From GCA-2861595 sp035536185 (GTDB taxonomy: Bacteria > Actinomycetota > Acidimicrobiia > Acidimicrobiales > GCA-2861595): a stretch of 64,000 nucleotides of DNA. The position numbers and the translations under genes were made by a program. Below the pieces are notes generated by a model. That model ran no database searches, had not been told where the DNA came from, and saw only the letters and a program-made list of their open reading frames with translations. Every line of letters begins with the position of its first letter. The first letter of the stretch is position 1. The stretch covers positions 1-64,000 of the forward strand of contig DATLOM010000008.1 in assembly GCA_035536185.1 (NCBI GenBank), in the 5' to 3' direction. Of this stretch, positions 16,201 through 26,081 are shown in pieces.

Positions 16201-16441
16201 AGTAGGGGAACATGATCAGGGCGACGATCAGGGCACGCACCAAGATCTCCGTCGCCGCGTCCCTCGGCCCGTCCTCCGGAAGGAATCGGGCGACGACGAT
16301 GACCCCCTCGAGAACCACGAAGGTGGAGCTGAGCCAGGCCGATGCCGCGGTGCGACGGCGGGACCACTGCATCACCGAGATGCCAGCCAGCACCCCGAAG
16401 ACGATGAGCTCCAGCAACTTCACCGTCGCGAGCAGAGTCAT
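13238..16441 (-). CDS. Membrane GGDEF-EAL protein with PAS and C-terminal receiver domain
   Basis: 1067 residues. Order: ~6-7 membrane helices (1-230), GAF-like sensor (~240-365), PAS/PAC (~385-495), GGDEF (~505-665), EAL (~680-930), response-regulator receiver (~950-1065). The cyclase motif RFGGDEFVVLCEE is intact and is preceded at the right spacing by an RPGD inhibitory site. The phosphodiesterase motifs EALVRW, LEITES, DDFGTGFSSL and KIDRSFV are also intact. The receiver keeps the acidic pair (IVEDD), the phospho-Asp in VLLDLAMP and Lys in YRKGG. It probably makes or degrades c-di-GMP. A receiver after EAL is an uncommon placement and implies input from a separate histidine kinase. Confidence 0.92.
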   Translation of the reverse strand: MTLLATVKLLELIVFGVLAGISVMQWSRRRTAASAWLSSTFVVLEGVIVVARFLPEDGPRDAATEILVRALIVALIMFPYCLYRFGTAFSSPSRRREIVARGATMLLVVATLAVPDFPLRGQPAPSWYRAYTLSFMLDWTMLSLVAVCSLWRAGRGQPAVARHRMHTLGLAALTLNITLMMSVAGGSDPSPGLQLSIQLVGLASAVLFLMGFSPPRSLRTIWRRVEVDGLRQAEAALMVADTIDSVSAIVLPQAVQLLSARAAVVVDGSGEVISRHSMAAASAAALAAKLDVPVTPGTLPLVRPNLVAIPLRSGWLAVETSASAPFFGRDELVILETLGHLTGLAFDRAELVDRDRTARQVLAEREAQLAEAQRTAALGSYNWEIATGQVAWSDELFRVFGFAPAEVSDLRAAFRTRVHPDDLAKVAAASARAAENPDKSETEYRIVLPGGDVRWLHARVSPVLGADGKPVRLTGTIQDITERKATEEVMAFQALHDSLTHLPNRAMFLDRLSHALGRRSRRLNGLAVLFLDLDRFKWLNDSLGHPAGDELLVEVASRLQGAMRPGDTVARFGGDEFVVLCEELETEADAEALAARFARVLAEPMVVADEETRVTVSTGIAFAPPGSTDCSPETLLRDADAAMYQAKERGRNCHETFNVATRLMAIARHDTVNSLRLGIDRGELVVHYQPELDITTGRVVAVEALVRWQHPERGLLPPSEFISIAEDSGLIVELGRQVLDVACSQVMAWEARSDGGPPVALAVNLAARQLMAPDLCDVVKAALTRSGMAPGQLCLEITESVLLEDANRSARALEQLKALGVRIGVDDFGTGFSSLTYLKRFPVDTLKIDRSFVEGLGQDQEDRAIVASVVDLAHAFGLTTIAEGVETLEQLDELRTIGCEQGQGYLWSPPLSAEEAEGWIRARSQEPALLPPRRALGERRGPSAGQRILIVEDDPALRRLLCLIFEGEDGFEVVGEADDGREAIALARHFAPDIVLLDLAMPGMGGLEALPLLRAVAPSARVVVLSGLDSPELMETAKRKGAAAFYRKGGDPAELLDVLGLAATAAG

Positions 16442-16580
16442 GTCGACGTATTCGACTGAGGTTTGGCGGGCGTGAATGGCCCGAAGGAGTCATATCCATG
16501 GCCGCATCGGGCCAGATACGGCTTCCGCTCCGAAGACCTGCCAGCGGTGGTCCCCGCTGGCGGTCCTTTATCGTGCCCGG

Positions 16581-18017
16581 ATGCCCCGGAGAACCAAGAT
16601 CGTGGCGACCATCGGCCCCGCCTGTGATTCGCGGGAGGCGCTGGTCGCCCTGATCGACGCCGGGGTGGACGTCGTGCGCCTGGGGTTCGCCCACGGCTCC
16701 GTGGCCCAGCACCTCGAGACGCTGGCCAAGGTACGGGCGGCGGCGGCGGACTGCGGTCGGATCGTCGGCATCCTCGCCGACCTGCCCGGGCCGAAGGTCC
16801 GCACCGGACCGTTCCCGATCGGCTCGGGCTCGCTACTCGAGGTCGGGCACCGGGTGACGCTCGTTCCGGGTGAAGGCCCGAGCGGGCCCGACACGGTCTC
16901 GGTGGATTACCCGAGCCTGTTGGACGACCTGAGCCCCGGTGACCGGGTCTCCCTTGGCGACGGTGCCGTGGTCATCGGCGTCGAACAGGTCACCGGGAGT
17001 GGCGCCATCGCCCTGGTCCACAACGGGGGTTGGCTCAAGGGCCGGCCCGGCGTTCACCTGCCGGCCGAGCGCATGAGGGTCTCCAGCCCCACTGCCGCCG
17101 ACCTCGGTCTCCTGGCCGCCATTGCCGAGTCCTCGGTCGACATGGTGGCAATCTCCTTCGTGCAGACGGCCTCGGACATCCAGAGGGCGCGAGATGCCGC
17201 CGGCGCCGGCGGGCCCATGATCGTGGCCAAGATCGAGACCCGCCCGGCCATCGACAACCTCAACGAGATCATCGACGCGGCCGACGCGGTGATGATCGCC
17301 CGCGGAGATCTCGGGGTCGAGTTCCCGATCGAGGAGGTGCCCCACCTGCAGAAGCACATCATCCGCACCTGTGTCGCCTGGGGCCGCCCCGTCATCACCG
17401 CCACCCAGATGCTCGAGTCGATGGTGTACGCGCCCACTCCCACCAGGGCCGAGGCGTCGGACATCGCAAACGCCGTCTTCGACGGGGCAGATGCCCTCAT
17501 GTTGTCGGCCGAGACGGCCATCGGCCACGACCCGGTCGGCGCCGTCCGCACTATGGCCCGGATCGCCACGAGGGCCGAGAAGGAGGCCGATTACGTGCAG
17601 TGGGGGGGTCGCCTGGGCAAGCTGCAGCGCCTCGAGCAGCTGCCGGGCTCCCTGGCCATCAGCGCGGCCACGAGCATGGCCGCATGGCAGCTGGCGCTCT
17701 CGGTGGAGGCCGCCGCCATCCTCTGCTGTACCCGTTCGGGGGCGACGGCACGGGCCATCGCCCGGTTCCGGCCCACGGCCCCGCTGGTGGCGCTGAGCCC
17801 GGTACCCGCCACGGCCCGGCAGCTGACCCTGACATGGGGACTTCTACCGGTGACCGTGCCCGAGCACGGGACCACGGACGAGATCGTGTGGTTCGCCGTG
17901 GAGCGGGCCGTCGAGATGGGCCTCGTGCGTCAGGGGGAGACGGTGGTGGTCCTGTCGGGCAACCCGGCTGATCCCGATCCGGTGTCCGACGACGTCAGGG
18001 TGGTCCGGGTCCGCTGA
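16581..18017 (+). CDS. pyk: Pyruvate kinase, atypical cation site
   Basis: 478 residues. Converts phosphoenolpyruvate and ADP to pyruvate and ATP. Canonical motifs: TKIVATIGPA, KIETRPAIDNLNEI, MIARGDLGVE, PVITATQMLESM, PTRAEASDIANAVFDGADA, MLSAETAIG. Odd: the usual RxNFSHG reads R33-L-G-F-A-H-G, so the Asn and Ser that bind K+ are Gly and Ala. The later DTKGPEIR segment reads DLPGPKVR, with Lys at the position known to mark K+-independent enzymes. The ATG at 16581 is chosen because conservation begins there. Confidence 0.9.
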   Translation: MPRRTKIVATIGPACDSREALVALIDAGVDVVRLGFAHGSVAQHLETLAKVRAAAADCGRIVGILADLPGPKVRTGPFPIGSGSLLEVGHRVTLVPGEGPSGPDTVSVDYPSLLDDLSPGDRVSLGDGAVVIGVEQVTGSGAIALVHNGGWLKGRPGVHLPAERMRVSSPTAADLGLLAAIAESSVDMVAISFVQTASDIQRARDAAGAGGPMIVAKIETRPAIDNLNEIIDAADAVMIARGDLGVEFPIEEVPHLQKHIIRTCVAWGRPVITATQMLESMVYAPTPTRAEASDIANAVFDGADALMLSAETAIGHDPVGAVRTMARIATRAEKEADYVQWGGRLGKLQRLEQLPGSLAISAATSMAAWQLALSVEAAAILCCTRSGATARAIARFRPTAPLVALSPVPATARQLTLTWGLLPVTVPEHGTTDEIVWFAVERAVEMGLVRQGETVVVLSGNPADPDPVSDDVRVVRVR

Positions 18018-18020
18018 GGC

Positions 18021-18263
18021 TCAGTCAGCTCGGGCTTCGCGGCCGGACCGTACCCACCAGGCCGTGACCACGGTGAGCCAGGCACCGTTGACGACGACGC
18101 CGCCGGTGCGCCCCTTCATGGCCCAGCCGGCGACGATGGCCGCCACCGAGGCCTGGTGGGCGACGTACCACCTCAGCCTGCGCTCCCGCACGACCGGCAC
18201 GATCCTCGTGAGCACGACGATCGAGGCGGGGTAGCCGACGGCCAGCAGGGCCGAGCTCACCAT
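18021..18263 (-). CDS. Small membrane protein, unknown
   Basis: 80 residues from the ATG at 18263, which has GGAG seven bases upstream. Three hydrophobic stretches (ALLAVGYPASIVVLTRIVPV, ASVAAIVAGWAMKG, VVVNGAWLTVVTAWWV). No family recognised. Convergent with pyk, only 3 bases between stops. Confidence 0.6.
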   Translation of the reverse strand: MVSSALLAVGYPASIVVLTRIVPVVRERRLRWYVAHQASVAAIVAGWAMKGRTGGVVVNGAWLTVVTAWWVRSGREARAD

Positions 18264-18322
18264 GGACAATCTCCAGCACCGCCTTGGTCTTCACCGGTCG
18301 TGGGTTGGGGCGGCGGACGGTA

Positions 18323-18739
18323 CTAGAGATCGTCGATGGCGAGCAGGCGGTCGAGGCCGGTGATGGCGAAGACCTTCATGGTCGAGGCGCTCGGGTGGCG
18401 GAGGCAGAGGGTCCCGCCCCGCCCCCGAAGGTGCCGGTAGGCGGTCAAGAACACGGAGAGCCCGCTGGAATCGACGAAGGTCATGTCGGCCAGATCGAGC
18501 ACGACTGTGAGGTTGCCTTGATCGGAGAGCAGGTCGGCCAGGCGCTCCTCGAGAACTGCCGCGGTGGAGCAGTCCAGCTCGCCCACGATTCCCACGACGA
18601 CGGCACCGTGGTCACGGGCGAAGCTCAGGGAGAAATCAGTGGTGAAACCCGATACCGTCGCCGGGCGAAGAGAACGTTCCTGCAAAGAGATGACCGAACC
18701 TCCGAGAAGACCGCCGCCGAATATTCTTACGCCGAACAT
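18323..18739 (-). CDS. STAS-domain anti-sigma factor antagonist
   Basis: 138 residues. The STAS fold covers ~37-138, with the phosphorylatable serine in FVDSSGLSVFL and the strand GAVVVGIVGELDCSTAAVLEERL before it. Such proteins (SpoIIAA/RsbV type) bind an anti-sigma kinase when unphosphorylated. The first ~35 residues are low in conservation, so a downstream start is possible. No partner kinase or sigma gene is adjacent. Confidence 0.88.
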   Translation of the reverse strand: MFGVRIFGGGLLGGSVISLQERSLRPATVSGFTTDFSLSFARDHGAVVVGIVGELDCSTAAVLEERLADLLSDQGNLTVVLDLADMTFVDSSGLSVFLTAYRHLRGRGGTLCLRHPSASTMKVFAITGLDRLLAIDDL

Positions 18740-18835
18740 TCTTCACAAAGGCTGGCTGTTCAACCGGTAATCGCGCTCGATGCGGGTGAGGTCATCATAG
18801 CAGCATTCGACCCAGTTTGGCAATGGGGTAAGTGC

Positions 18836-19687
18836 CTAGTGCCGGAGGCTCCTGAGCTGGATCCTGCCCCCCTCGGAGCGAACCTGAAAAGCGGGTTGTG
18901 GGACGGTAGCCGGGCCATGGACCACCTGCCCGTCAGCCAGGCGGAACGTGCTCTGGTGCCAGGGACAGGTGACGCAGTCGCCGCCGAAGGAGCCTTCGTG
19001 TAACGGCCCACCGGCGTGGCCGCAACGGTCGGCGAGAGCCGAGATCTGGCCGCCTGACCGCACCAGGAGGATGTCGCCCCCGCCGGCGTGTACCACCACA
19101 GGCCGGCCCTCGGCGAGACCGGAGCTGTCAAGGACATCGGTCCACTCCTCCAGGCCCTCCTCCCAGGCGTTCCGGTTGACGTTGACCCCCTGGGCATAGG
19201 AGAGGTGTCCTCCGAGGTAGCCGCCGGCAGTGGCGAGGGCGGCACCCAGGAAGGACAGAGCCAGGCCCCGGGAACGGGCCCCCCGCCTGCGGGCCAGGTA
19301 CGACAGGCCGTAGCAGCCGATGGCGGCGACGTTGGCGCCGGCGTGCACCAGCCCGACACGGCGCTCCGCACCCACGTAGTCCGACCAGTCGGCCAGGCCC
19401 GCGGCGGCTGTGGGCAGGGCGGTCACGACCCCCAGGCCGATGAGCTGGTCGGCGGCGGGGCGGGAACGCTTGCCGCCCACGAGGTCGAGGACCCAGGCGC
19501 TGGTCCACGACCCGATGGGGATGTCGGTCAGGAGCGGGTGCAGGGGGTGCCCGAGCCAGGTCCCGCTCAGGAGGCTCTTCACCGGGTCGCTGGGGATCAG
19601 GCGGGCGACGGCCTTGCTCAGCGGGCGGGCGACCGGGTCCAGCCACTCGGCCCGCTCGACCCGGGCGGCGACGTCGTGGAGGTTCAT
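18836..19687 (-). CDS. DUF2231 membrane domain fused to a Rieske [2Fe-2S] domain
   Basis: 283 residues. Residues ~40-175 form a DUF2231-type four-helix membrane domain (WLGHPLHPLLTDIPIGSW is its signature). Residues ~185-283 form a Rieske ferredoxin with C-G-H in DRCGHAGGPLHEG and C-P-W-H in CVTCPWHQSTF, the two-Cys two-His cluster ligands. It is probably a membrane-held electron carrier facing the cytosol. Partner redox enzymes are not in the window. Confidence 0.9.
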   Translation of the reverse strand: MNLHDVAARVERAEWLDPVARPLSKAVARLIPSDPVKSLLSGTWLGHPLHPLLTDIPIGSWTSAWVLDLVGGKRSRPAADQLIGLGVVTALPTAAAGLADWSDYVGAERRVGLVHAGANVAAIGCYGLSYLARRRGARSRGLALSFLGAALATAGGYLGGHLSYAQGVNVNRNAWEEGLEEWTDVLDSSGLAEGRPVVVHAGGGDILLVRSGGQISALADRCGHAGGPLHEGSFGGDCVTCPWHQSTFRLADGQVVHGPATVPQPAFQVRSEGGRIQLRSLRH

Positions 19688-19697
19688 GGCCGCCTTC

Positions 19698-20353
19698 CTA
19701 CCCTGATCGGACGACGGAGAAGATGGTGACGTAGTGGCAGATGGCGGCAGCGGCCACCATCACGTGCCAGACCTCGTGGTAGCCGAAAACCCGAGGAAAG
19801 GGATCGGGCTTGCGGGTGCCGAGGATGATGGCGCCGGCGGTGTAGAGCAGCCCGCCGACCACGATGAGGCCCATCTGGACCGCGCTGAGACGCCGCAGGA
19901 GCTGCGGGAAGGCGACGACCATCACCCAGCCTAGGGCGATGTAGCAGGCCAGGCCGAAGACGGACCGCTCAGCGATGCCGGTGGACGCCAGCACCACCCC
20001 CACCACGGCTCCCATCCACGCCACCGTCAGTATGACGCTGGCCGTCGCTCCGCGGAGAACGAGCAGGCAGAGGGGCGTGTACGAGCCGGCGATCATCACG
20101 AAGATGGTGGCGTGGTCCATCCGCCGCATGCGCCGGCGGGCCGGCCCCGACCAGCGCAGGCGGTGGTAGGTGGCGCTGACCCCGAAGAGGGCGCAGAGGC
20201 CCACGGCATACACGGAGGCGGCCAGCCGGGCCCGGGTCGAGCCGGCGCTGGCCACGACCAGCACGGCGGCCGGCAGGGACAGGAAGAAGAAGACGAGATG
20301 CACCCAGCCCCGCAGCAGCGGGGGCAGTGGGTGGCCAGGGTCGTAAGAGGTGT

Positions 20354-20357
<4 letters not shown>
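19698..20357 (-). CDS. Hemolysin III / PAQR-family membrane protein
   Basis: 219 residues, seven membrane helices. Family motifs: SATYHRLRW, RRMDHATIFVMIAGSYTP and FGYHEVWHVMV, giving the Ser, His and Asp residues of the PAQR metal site. The TTG start overlaps the ABC-F stop (TTGA) and starts the protein at NTSYDPGHP. The bacterial members have poorly known roles in membrane fluidity or lipid hydrolysis. Confidence 0.88.
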
Positions 20358-22027
<1,670 letters not shown>

Positions 22028-22114
22028 TGACCAGCCTGAGAAAGGGGGGAGGGCCGGGCTGCACCACCAGATCGGGGTACGCCTCAGCGCCGGGAGTATC
22101 CATTACCTTACGGC

Positions 22115-22639
22115 ATGACCACACCCTTCCGTGCCGCGCTGCTGGCCGCCGTACTGGCTATCGCCGCCGGCGCCTGCGGCGACACCGACGACGACGCCAC
22201 CACCGCCACACCCTCCGACGACGGCACCGAGGAGACCAGGCCCGGGACCACCGAGGTCAAGGCGCCCACCGGTAGCAAGCCCGAGGTCGTCGTGCCCGAC
22301 GGGCCGCCTCCGACGAAGTTGGAGATCAAGGACCTCATCGAGGGGACCGGCCCGGTGGCCGCCACCGGCCAGAGGGTCACCGTCCAGTACGTCGGCGTCT
22401 CCTACTCCACCAAGAAGCAGTTCGACGCCTCGTGGGACAACGGCCAGCCCTTCACGTTCCAGCTCGGCGCCGGGGGGGTCATAGACGGCTGGGACCAGGG
22501 CGTCCCGGGAATGAAGGTGGGTGGCCGGCGCCAGCTGATCATCCCGCCCGACCTCGGCTACGGCGACCGGGGCGCCGGCGCCGACATCAAGCCCGGGGAG
22601 ACGCTGGTCTTCGTGGTGGACCTGCTCAGCGTCAGCTGA
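22115..22639 (+). CDS. FKBP-type peptidyl-prolyl isomerase lipoprotein
   Basis: 174 residues. A signal peptide with lipobox ending AAGAC (Cys21) is followed by an acidic Thr-rich linker (~22-60) and one FKBP domain: RVTVQYVGVSY, FDASWDNGQPFTFQLG, VIDGWDQGVPGMKVGGRR, YGDRGAGADIKPGETLVF. It is likely anchored on the outer face of the membrane, where it helps fold exported proteins. Confidence 0.93.
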   Translation: MTTPFRAALLAAVLAIAAGACGDTDDDATTATPSDDGTEETRPGTTEVKAPTGSKPEVVVPDGPPPTKLEIKDLIEGTGPVAATGQRVTVQYVGVSYSTKKQFDASWDNGQPFTFQLGAGGVIDGWDQGVPGMKVGGRRQLIIPPDLGYGDRGAGADIKPGETLVFVVDLLSVS

Positions 22640-22657
22640 GGCGGCCCCACCCGGCGG

Positions 22658-24142
22658 TCAGCCGTTCTCCCGCATCTGCCGGACGTCCACCAGCTGCTGG
22701 CGCAGCCACTTGCCGATGTCGTTCTCGCGGATCACCGCGCCGCAGGCCTCCCTGCGCTCCTTGCGCTCCCCCGCCTCCATGGTCAGGGCCGTCCACAGGG
22801 CATCGGCCTGCTGCTGTATGTCGAAGGGGTGCAGCGTGACGGAGAAGGCGCCCAGCTCCTCGTGGGCCCCGGTGTTCTCCGACAACGCGAGCACGCCGTC
22901 GCGCTCGTTCACCAGGATGGCCTCCTTGGCCACCAGGTTCATGCCGTCGAAGATGGCGTTCACCACCAGCACGTCGAACAGCTTGTAGGCGGCCACGGCC
23001 TGGTTCATGTTGTCCTGCAGGCGCAGGTCGATGGGCTGCCAGTCGGAGGTCCCGTGCTTGAGGTTGACGTCGGCGACGACCCGGCGGATCTGCTCCAGAT
23101 AGTCGGCGTACTCGGCCACGTCGGCCCGGCTGGGCTGGAGAAGGGCCAGGAAGGTCACCCGCTCGGCCAGCTCCGGGTGGTCGTCGAGGAGCGTGTCGAA
23201 GGCCCGGAAGCCCCGGACGACGTTCTTGCTGAGGTCGGCCCGGTCGACGCGGAGGATGAGGTGGTCCCGCCTGCGTTCGAGGAGCTTTCGCTCCTCCTCG
23301 AGCACCGCATCGGAGCGGGCCAGGAGCTCGAACTGCTCGGGGTCGATGGAGATGGGGTACCAGCGAGCGGTCACCGTGCGGCGTTCGAACTCGACGCTGA
23401 GGTTGTCGAGGTCCACCCGGAGACCGAGTAGCTCCTGGCAGCCCAGGAGGAAGTTGCGGGCGTAGCGCTCGGTGTGGAAGGCCACGACGTCGTTGCCGAG
23501 AAGGCCGGTGAGGACCGCCTCACGCATGCTCGGCGGAAGGATCCGCCACGAGTCCGGCTGGGGCCAGGGGATGTGCACGAAGTGCTGGAGGAAGACCTCC
23601 GGGCAGCGCTTCCTCACCTGCTCGGGCACCAGGTAGAAGTGGTAGTCCTGGACCATGACGGTAGCCCGGCCGCCCCGGGCCTCGACCTCCTCGGCCACGG
23701 CATCGGCGAAACAGGCGTTGACGGGGACGTAGCCGTTCTCGAAGGCGTCGGTCTCCCTCGGGGTGATGTCGGGCGCGGAGCTGAGGCCCCAGAGGTAGTG
23801 CTGGATGAACCACAGCAGCGGGTTGGAGATGACGGCGTAGAACTTGTGGCGGTCGATGGGATCTGTCTCGACCATCCGCACCCGCAGGCCCGGCCCCTGC
23901 CCCTCTATCTCGAAGGACTCGCCGTCGTGCTCGCGAGCCACGACGGCGTCCTCCTCGGTGAGGGCACCGCAGACCCACACGGCGTCGTCGAGGCGGCCGG
24001 CAAGACCGGCCAGCGCCGTGACCAGGCCGCCACCGCCGCGGTCGGCGACGCGCTCACCCTCGACACGGTCGTACTGCACGGGCCCGCGGTTGGACACCAG
24101 GATGACCGGATCGTTCCTGTCCACTTCGACCGGCTTCACCAC
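22658..24142 (-). CDS. otsA: Trehalose-6-phosphate synthase (GT20)
   Basis: 494 residues. It transfers glucose from a nucleotide sugar to glucose-6-phosphate. Family landmarks: NRGPVQYDRVEGERVADRG at the N-terminus, VMVQDYHFYLVPEQVR, FVHIPWPQPDSWRILP, GNDVVAFHTERYARNF, ALSENTGAHEELG. No phosphatase domain is fused and no otsB lies nearby. A glucosylglycerol-phosphate synthase of the same family cannot be excluded. Confidence 0.88.
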   Translation of the reverse strand: MVKPVEVDRNDPVILVSNRGPVQYDRVEGERVADRGGGGLVTALAGLAGRLDDAVWVCGALTEEDAVVAREHDGESFEIEGQGPGLRVRMVETDPIDRHKFYAVISNPLLWFIQHYLWGLSSAPDITPRETDAFENGYVPVNACFADAVAEEVEARGGRATVMVQDYHFYLVPEQVRKRCPEVFLQHFVHIPWPQPDSWRILPPSMREAVLTGLLGNDVVAFHTERYARNFLLGCQELLGLRVDLDNLSVEFERRTVTARWYPISIDPEQFELLARSDAVLEEERKLLERRRDHLILRVDRADLSKNVVRGFRAFDTLLDDHPELAERVTFLALLQPSRADVAEYADYLEQIRRVVADVNLKHGTSDWQPIDLRLQDNMNQAVAAYKLFDVLVVNAIFDGMNLVAKEAILVNERDGVLALSENTGAHEELGAFSVTLHPFDIQQQADALWTALTMEAGERKERREACGAVIRENDIGKWLRQQLVDVRQMRENG

Positions 24143-24254
24143 AACGGCAACCTACGGCCTCCGCCCTCTCAGGGCCCGGCGCCGCCTTCAACGGGGCCGG
24201 TTCGGCCGGAGGCGGATCAGGAGGCGGTGGTGTGAACGCTCCCCGAAGGGAGGG

Positions 24255-26081
24255 TCAGTCGAGGGTGCCGGCGAGGATGGCCCGGGCGGTCTTCTGGTTT
24301 GGGCCGGGGCGGCTCTGGGCGAGGACGGCGCTGACCACGACCTGCTGGCGGGTGACGACGACGCTGGTGACGCCCTGCACCTGCCCACCGGAAAGCTGGC
24401 CAAGGGGCTGGTCGTCCCACACCAGGCCGTCCCGGCTGAACAGGAGCCGGAAGTCAGGCTTCAACTCGGGCTCGGCGGCGGCGATGTCCGACGGTGCCTC
24501 GGGCTTGGAGGGTACGACGGCCACCACGGCTGCCACACCCAGGGGGCCCACGGCGGCACCGGCCACGCCGACCTGGGTGCCGGCGGGCCGGGAGACGACG
24601 CCGCCGAACGGTGAGCTGGTCCAACCGCCGGCGCCGTCGGAACGGAGCAGGACCGGTTCCCCGTTCATGCCGCCGGCGACGAGGGTGGTCCGCCCGTCCA
24701 GCTTTCCGGCTGCGGCGACCCATCCGACACCGGGTAGGTCGAGGTCGACGGGGGACCACTCCCGGCCGTCGACGGAATGAAGGACCATCATCGGCGGCGG
24801 CTCGTGACGGGCGAGCATGGTGCGCCCGCTGGAGCGAGCCCCGACCAGGTCGAAGCCGTCGTCGTCGGCATGGACGGTCACGGGGCCGTAGATCTCGTCG
24901 GCACCCGACACCTCGACCCGCTCGAACTTGGTGGAGTCGTGGTCGGCGGCAAAGGCGACCGGTTGGTGACGGACGGCCCGGAGCAGGTCCCCCTTCACGT
25001 CCAGCTCGTCCCAGGTGTAATGGCGCGTCACCCCCTGAGCCACCTGGGGCGTGACCTCCACCGGGTCGCTCTCGCCGCGGTAGCAGAACGTGGGGTGGAC
25101 CTCGCCGGTCGTCGCCGGCTGCGGCCGGGCCAACCGCACGGCCGGCTTGTCCGGCGCGGGTGGCGCGCTGGTCGCCGGCGTCTCGCCGGGCGGCGGGGGC
25201 ACCTGGGCCGGGGATGCCGGCGCCTCGTGCGGCGGGGGCGCCGGCAGCCCGGGCGGTGCATCAGAGGTACCCGCGGGGCACGGGTTGGCCGATCGGGGCC
25301 CAAGCACGTCGATGCCGTCGTCGCTGATGGCCCAGCCGTTGGGCGCGGTGTTCCCGGCGGGGAGCACCTTGTTCACGTCGAGCACGGCATAGGGCACGGC
25401 CACGGCCACGGTGCCCTTGGCGCCGGCGGCCACATCGGTGAAGCTGACGCCGGACGACGTGGAGCGTGCGGCGATGGCCCGCATGTCGAGAGGAAGCGTG
25501 GCCTTGCGCCAGGTCTCGCCTCCGTCGTCCGACCAGCCGACCAGGAGGTCCGGTGTCGGCTTCTGGCCGGGAACGGCGGCCGTGGTCGGGCTGGTCCCGA
25601 CGGCGTAGATCCGCCCGCCGGTGCTGGACAGGTCGGACAGGAACAGGTCGTCGGCGAGCTTCGACACCGACCGCCACTCCACGCCATCGTCGGACCGCCA
25701 CAGGACACGACTCTGGTTCCGGCCGTTCGGGTCGACATCCCCAGGTGCGGTGGACAGGGCGTAGACCGGGCCGCTGCCGTCGATGGACCTGGCGAAGCCC
25801 AAGGCCGAGCTGGAGCTGACGCGCTCCCAGCGGATACCTGAATCCCCCTTGCGCACCCCGCCCCCGGCCGCCACGGGAACCCCGCGATCGTCATCGACAA
25901 GGCCGAAGGCGGACACGGTTGCCGTCAGCACGGCGACCGACGTGACCATCGACAGCACGGCGCGCTTGCGGCGATTCCGCCGGCGGCCACGGTGGACCAC
26001 CGCCCCGACGTCGCCAGATGGGATGTCGAAAGCGGCGGCGGCAGCGGACAGGTCGAGATCGAAATCGTCGTCGTGCGACAT
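24255..26081 (-). CDS. Sigma-factor-linked membrane protein with Asp-box (BNR) propeller
   Basis: 608 residues. A cytosolic N-terminus (1-40, acidic then Arg-rich), one membrane helix (~43-62), then an extracytoplasmic domain with at least four Asp-box motifs (SDDGVEW, SDDGGETW, SVDGREW, SRDGLVW), indicating a sialidase-like propeller. A Pro-rich stretch interrupts it near the middle, flanked by CPAGTSD and CYRGESD. The ATG overlaps the stop of the ECF sigma gene (ATGA). By position it is the likely anti-sigma or signal-sensing partner, though no zinc anti-sigma motif is present. Confidence 0.8.
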   Translation of the reverse strand: MSHDDDFDLDLSAAAAAFDIPSGDVGAVVHRGRRRNRRKRAVLSMVTSVAVLTATVSAFGLVDDDRGVPVAAGGGVRKGDSGIRWERVSSSSALGFARSIDGSGPVYALSTAPGDVDPNGRNQSRVLWRSDDGVEWRSVSKLADDLFLSDLSSTGGRIYAVGTSPTTAAVPGQKPTPDLLVGWSDDGGETWRKATLPLDMRAIAARSTSSGVSFTDVAAGAKGTVAVAVPYAVLDVNKVLPAGNTAPNGWAISDDGIDVLGPRSANPCPAGTSDAPPGLPAPPPHEAPASPAQVPPPPGETPATSAPPAPDKPAVRLARPQPATTGEVHPTFCYRGESDPVEVTPQVAQGVTRHYTWDELDVKGDLLRAVRHQPVAFAADHDSTKFERVEVSGADEIYGPVTVHADDDGFDLVGARSSGRTMLARHEPPPMMVLHSVDGREWSPVDLDLPGVGWVAAAGKLDGRTTLVAGGMNGEPVLLRSDGAGGWTSSPFGGVVSRPAGTQVGVAGAAVGPLGVAAVVAVVPSKPEAPSDIAAAEPELKPDFRLLFSRDGLVWDDQPLGQLSGGQVQGVTSVVVTRQQVVVSAVLAQSRPGPNQKTARAILAGTLD

